In this document: piece by piece, positions 59,708-64,000 of the stretch
Layout: every line of letters begins with the position of its first letter
Position numbering within the stretch: the first letter of the stretch is position 1
Assembly: GCA_963377175.1 (NCBI GenBank)
Contig: CAUJNA010000186.1
Location: 181,001 to 245,000, forward strand
DNA: 64,000 nucleotides
Direction of reading: 5' to 3'
Source: Effrenium voratum
Lineage: Eukaryota; Sar; Dinophyceae; Suessiales; Symbiodiniaceae
Translations under genes and position numbers: made by a program
Notes under the pieces: model-generated
What the model was told of the DNA's origin: nothing
Database searches by the model: none
What the model saw: the letters and a program-made list of their open reading frames with translations, nothing else

Positions 59708-62332
59708 GCTTGCAATACAATCAGAGGGCGCAGCTTCAGTTGACGCCGAAGTACTGGTTGCAGAAGTTCGTGGAGAACGTCAATCATGATCACGAAGGAT
59801 GGATTGGTCCTTACGAGATTGATCAGTCGAAGAAGGAGAAGCCAGTGAAGGAGATGAACTATGAGATGAATATCAAGTATTATCTGCGGGTGCGTGGCTA
59901 TGGTCAGTCGTTCAGGATGCCGCAGGAGTTCATCAAGAGAGGCTGGCGGAAGACGGTGTTTGCTCGGCCCAAGGGTGGCGACCACGATGAGTGGCGCCTG
60001 TTGGTGCAGGATGTTCCCGCGAAGATGCGGGTGGACTATCCGAAGGATAGCATGGCCGAAGTTGAAAAACGAGCAAAGGGGAAGTCGAGAACAGCCAGCG
60101 TAGTCACAGGTGCACGCAAAAGCCCCCCGTTGAAGGAATGTACGCTGCTTTCTCCTTCAAGTGATTCATCGTTGGAAGCAACGGCTTTGATGGCGATTGG
60201 TGAAAGCCACAAAGGAACCATGAGTAAGGGACAGAAGAGGGAATTCGTGAATGGGCTTCGCACCATGAAGGAGAGGGATGCCGATTTGCAGCATGTTCTG
60301 GGTAAACGGGACATGCCGTTGGTTTCCCCGGTGCACACCGTTCTCATCACATCGGATGGTCCATGTCACCGTACTCATGGGATTCAATGTGTGTCGGTCG
60401 GCAAGGACGCCCACAGGGCTGACCTGGCAGCCATCAAGAAGGAGCTCGATAAAGGCGGCGCATGCACGGTTGTTGTGGCCATTGAGTACTCTGACTGGTC
60501 AACTTCCTTGAATCACTCGGATATCATGGACATGGTGATTTCGCATTGCGAATTGGTAGGAGGAAGATATTTGGAAGTGGATCTTGCAGAAACAAACAGG
60601 TGGTCGCAGCACTCCATTCATCTGTATCCGGAGTTGTGTGTTTCAGACGTGGGGTATGTTACCAACGACATTTTGCTGGGAGAAGCATTCGAAGCATGGG
60701 TGAGTATGAGTTACCCGTCATATGTGCCCAGGTCGATCGGTGAGGTGTGGACCTCGGAGTTCCTGGACTTCCTGAGCGAGAAGGCACATGAGGCTTCGGC
60801 ACAAGACATGTTGTCGGTTGGTTTCCCCGTTGAAATGCAAGAAGATGAACAGGAAGAGGCAGTCACCTTTGACATGCCGGATGATCCTGATTCGGATTCA
60901 CAGAGGGATGGAGTGTTCCATCCTGTGTTGAGAGGAAATGCGGAGATGGCGGAATGGGAAGTGCTTGATAGCATAGACATTCCGGATTTGCCAGCCAAGG
61001 AGCAGGAAAGGAGGAAGGCCTGGCGGGCGATACCGCAAAAGGTAAGGGTGGCGGTGCGACGCTTGCACAGGCAGTTCGGCCACCCGGCGCCGCGAACGTT
61101 GGAGAGCTTGTTGAGAAGCGCAAAGATCGCAAAGGTATACATCGAAGCACTCAAACTGCACAGATGCCCAGATTGTGAGAATAGTGCGCCGAAGAAACCC
61201 ACACACAAGACCATGCTGCCGCACAGGTACAAATTCAATCACACCTTGGGGATAGACTTGTTTGACGTGTCGGATGCCAAGGGTGACAAGTATCTGGTGC
61301 AGAACATGTTGTGTTGTGGCACAACTTTTCAGCAGGTGAAGGCCCTAAGAAAAGGGAAGGGGCAAGCTTCAAGTGCAGAATGTTTGAGAGCATTGGATGA
61401 ACGTTGGTTCGCCTGGGCATGACATCCGTCAGAGCTGGTGTCGGACCGAGGACTGCACAACCGAGGAGTTCTGGCGAAGTACATGTCGGCAAATGGAATC
61501 CAAGTGTTTCACGCTCCGTTGCAAACGCCTGAAGCCATTGGACGTGTGGAACGCCATGGGGGAATCATCAAGGCAATGTATAGGAGAGTGTGTAGTGAGA
61601 CACCACCAGTCGGCATTGATCAGGTGAACCAAGTGCTGACGCAATGTTGCCGGATCAAGAACTCCATGCACAGAGTGGGCGGCTACAGCCCATCGCAATG
61701 GGTTCTAGGTACATGCCCGAGAGGAGCACCTAGCTTCATGGATGAAGAAGGTTGGACCGACCTTGGAGCGATTGGGGACAGGATTGATCCCGATTCCATC
61801 TTTGCACTTCAGCACAAAGCGAGAATGGAAGCAAAGAAGGCATTCGTAGAACTCGATTGCAGCAAGCGCGTGCAAAGGGCGTTGCTCAGGAACGCGCAGC
61901 CGATTTATGAGAACTACGAGGTCGGGGGACATCGTGTGTTTTCGCAGAGATTTCATGGGGAAGACCCAATGGAGTCCGGCAAGCAGAGTGATCGGGAAAG
62001 AAGGTGACAAGAAGGTTTGGGTGTTGTGTGAAAACATTCCAGTACTTGTTGATGGGAGAAATCTGAGACCGGCAAATGATGCTGAGGCCCTAGGGAGGTT
62101 GATTCTTCATGGACATGACATTGTGCCAGAGGAGATCATCAAAGAACACGGGCAGCAGGCGTTCGAAGACGCGAGTCAGGTCCCAGTTCCCGAAGGTGAA
62201 GTTCCAAGTGACCCGGAACCGGAAGAGACTGAGGGATCCGGATTGCCGAGAATCCCAGAACATGGGTTGCTTGAAGATGAGGATGAGCCTATGAGAGCTG
62301 CGAGGACACGGGATGCCGAAATCGCAGGCTGA
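59539..62332 (+). pseudogene. Copia integrase region, one shift from gag frame
   Basis: Overlaps the gag ORF by 169 nt in the -1 frame; an A5 run at 59569-59573 is a possible site of one lost base. The N-terminal ~480 residues are of unknown function (GACTVVVAIEYSDWSTSLNH, YLEVDLAETNRWSQHSIHLY). The integrase zinc site is H510, H515, C543, C546. The core's first Asp is D573 (LGIDLFDVSD), the second is in SDRG at 61444 and Glu in GRVERHG at 61549, 35 residues on. TGA at 61420-61422 (WAWA-stop-HPSELVSDRG) breaks the core between the first and second Asp; the same frame then continues. An extra G near 61925 shifts to GDIVCFRRDFMGKTQWSPAS. A second TGA ends it at 62330. Confidence 0.7.
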
Positions 62333-62335
62333 AAC

Positions 62336-64000
62336 GTGAGGCCGCGAGTTGAAAGAACATCTCCTGTTTTGGAGCCAGATCCTGAGAGAGGGACGCTTGG
62401 CAGTGAACCGCAGTCCAGACGCACGAGCGCACAGTTGTTGGATGATTTGCCTGAATCCATCGGGAGACACTTTGAGCAAATGAGTGGGCAACAAAGTGCG
62501 AGCTCGGAGGACGCAAACGTGACTGCCAATGTGGCGTCTGGCCATGTTCATGTGAGTAGAGAGAAGTACGTAGCATTCATCGCAGATAGGGTTAGCGAGA
62601 CAGAGAACGCGCAGAGAAACAAGAATGGGGTGCAAGAAAGGTTGCTCGTATATGACGAAGCAAGTGAGGAGGTGCAACGTGCATTGACAGAGGCCAGAGC
62701 GGCCGAATGGGAGAAATTCCAGAAGTTCGGAGCAGCTGTTCCCATTGACGGGGAAGAACTGAGAGGTCTGTTGGATGCAGGTCATGTTGCCATTCCGTCA
62801 AGATGGGTCGAGGTTGACAAGAACGATTTCCAGAGAGGTCAGCCTAGATATAAACCCAAGTACAAGAGCCGTTTGGTGATATGCGGAAATTTTGAGGATC
62901 GTGAAGGACTTCGAGGTGACGCACCAACTGGTGACGTCGAGGCTCACCACATAGTATGTGCTTGGGCAGCAGCTCATCAGGTGGCGGTGAAGTCCTGTGA
63001 CATCACCAGCGCGTATTTTCAGGCCCGAGAGCTGGATCGCGTGTTGCTTATGCGACAGCCACGAGGAGGACTTCCGGACGTTTCTCCAACGGCGTATCTA
63101 CTGGTTAGGAAACCGGTCTATGGCTTGACTGACAGCGGTCGAGGTTTCTGGTTGCAGGTGAGTACGGATGCAGCGGCATGCGGGTTGATATCGAGTAGGA
63201 TTGTTCCTGCGTTCTATTACCATGTTGGGGATGGCAAAGTAGATGCAGTGATGACCACTCACGTGGATGATTTCTTGTATGCCCACACTGAAACTGGAAA
63301 GGTTACGATCGAGAACTTGTTGAGCAAGTTTGTTGTCGGAAGCAGCGAGGAAGGCAATTTCAGGTATTGCAGAAAACGCATTAGCCAAGAGAAGGATAGC
63401 TCGATCAAGATCGACGTCGATGACAACACTAGGAAGCTGAGCATGATCAAGATCGAGGTAGGCAGAAAGTTGACCGATGCAGTAAACCCATTGGAACTGT
63501 CGCAGTTGAGGTCAGTGGTTGGATCTCTTTCGTGGATTGCCAGACAGGGACGCCCTGATCTTTTGTACAGGACGTCGAGGTTGCAGTCTTTGACCAAGGC
63601 AGCCACTGTGGCTACCTTGAAGGAGGCCAACAAGACCGTCGAGTGGCGTTGGAAGGCATTGGGTCGAGTCTGTATTTCCATGCGGGAAGACTTGACTGGC
63701 AAAATGTCGGTATTCTAACAGTCACAGATGCGTCATTTGCAAATGAGGAGAACCATAAGTCACAACAGGGGCGTTTCCATTTCTTGGTGTCCAGTGAACA
63801 GGCAAGGGGTCAGAATTGCGAGACGTTTGATGTAGTGCCTTTGGGATTTGCATCGAGCACGATAAAGCGAGTCTGTCGTGCAACTATGCAGGCAGAGACG
63901 TATGCATTGCAGAATGGGATCGAGAGCGGAGACAAGCTCCGAGCAGTGATATGTGAGACACAGGGACGGTTGCAGAATTTGACTGGTTGGTACGAGACTA
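62336..64000 (+). pseudogene. Copia reverse transcriptase and RNase H, truncated by window
   Basis: Same frame as the integrase tail, separated from it by the TGA at 62330. RT reads VEVDKNDFQRGQPRYKPKYK, SRLVICGNFEDREGL, then CDITSAYFQARELDRVLLMR with the first Asp at 62999 and MTTHVDDFLYAH with the Asp pair at 63266-63271. VYGLTDSGRGFW stands where copia usually has LYGLKQAPRxW. RT stops at 63718 after a shift near 63693; the other frame continues NVGILTVTDASFANEENHKS (RNase H first Asp) to MQAETYALQNGIESG (catalytic Glu) near 63890 and runs off the window. Confidence 0.8.

Larger units (their letters stand above)
55484..64000 (+). mobile_element. Third Ty1/copia-like element, 3' end outside window
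   Basis: LTR, primer site, gag with zinc knuckle, protease-like region, RapZ-C-like domain, integrase, RT and the beginning of RNase H, in copia order on the + strand. Breaks: a one-base shift with a 169-nt ORF overlap (59539-59707), TGA at 61420, an extra G near 61925, TGA at 62330 and a shift near 63693. It is the least decayed element here. Confidence 0.85.

Overview
The window looks like nuclear DNA of a dinoflagellate, probably of the Symbiodinium type. The evidence is: (i) a split gene whose eight resolved introns have GC (six), GA (one) or GT (one) donors, and whose exons all restart as AG|G; (ii) a relic of the dinoflagellate spliced leader at 3256-3270; (iii) several Ty1/copia-like elements with KGKG-rich gag regions; (iv) very low gene density with abundant satellites. 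The calls come from reading translations and motifs by eye; no database was searched.

Layout. 1-2.5 kb: a Tpt1/KptA-like RNA 2'-phosphotransferase gene in three reading frames. 3.7-8.0 kb: a ~90-bp minisatellite with a ~370-bp higher-order period. 8.1-15.1 kb: a palindromic AATTGCAAT satellite split by a decayed copia-like element (8995-13685) with 49/50-bp terminal direct repeats. 15.6-45.8 kb: nine exons of a protochlorophyllide oxidoreductase-like short-chain dehydrogenase. Its seventh intron (24099-45397, 21.3 kb) holds G/T tracts, minisatellites, a three-copy repeat with 11-bp inverted ends, an 8.6-kb Helitron (OTU + HUH Rep + Pif1-like helicase + Cys-rich repeats), an array of tRNA-Ala-like SINE modules and microsatellites. 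46.4-48 kb: minus-strand fragments, including one possible terminal exon. 48.6-55.3 kb: a second decayed copia element with a small internal inversion, then two different cytosine-methyltransferase-like modules. 55.5-64 kb: a third, better preserved copia element that runs off the window, with a probable 5' LTR, an initiator-tRNA-Met primer site and gag, protease, integrase, RT and the start of RNase H. Its first ORF also carries a domain resembling the C-terminal half of bacterial RapZ.

How it fits together. The only gene with good evidence of ordinary host function is the POR-like gene, and even there the exon expected to carry the catalytic Tyr/Lys was not found. Most of the rest is mobile DNA at different stages of decay. 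Single-base frameshifts, some at homopolymers (A6 at 32900-32905, G run at 61923-61928), recur in every long ORF, so sequencing or assembly error should be separated from true decay before any of these is called dead.
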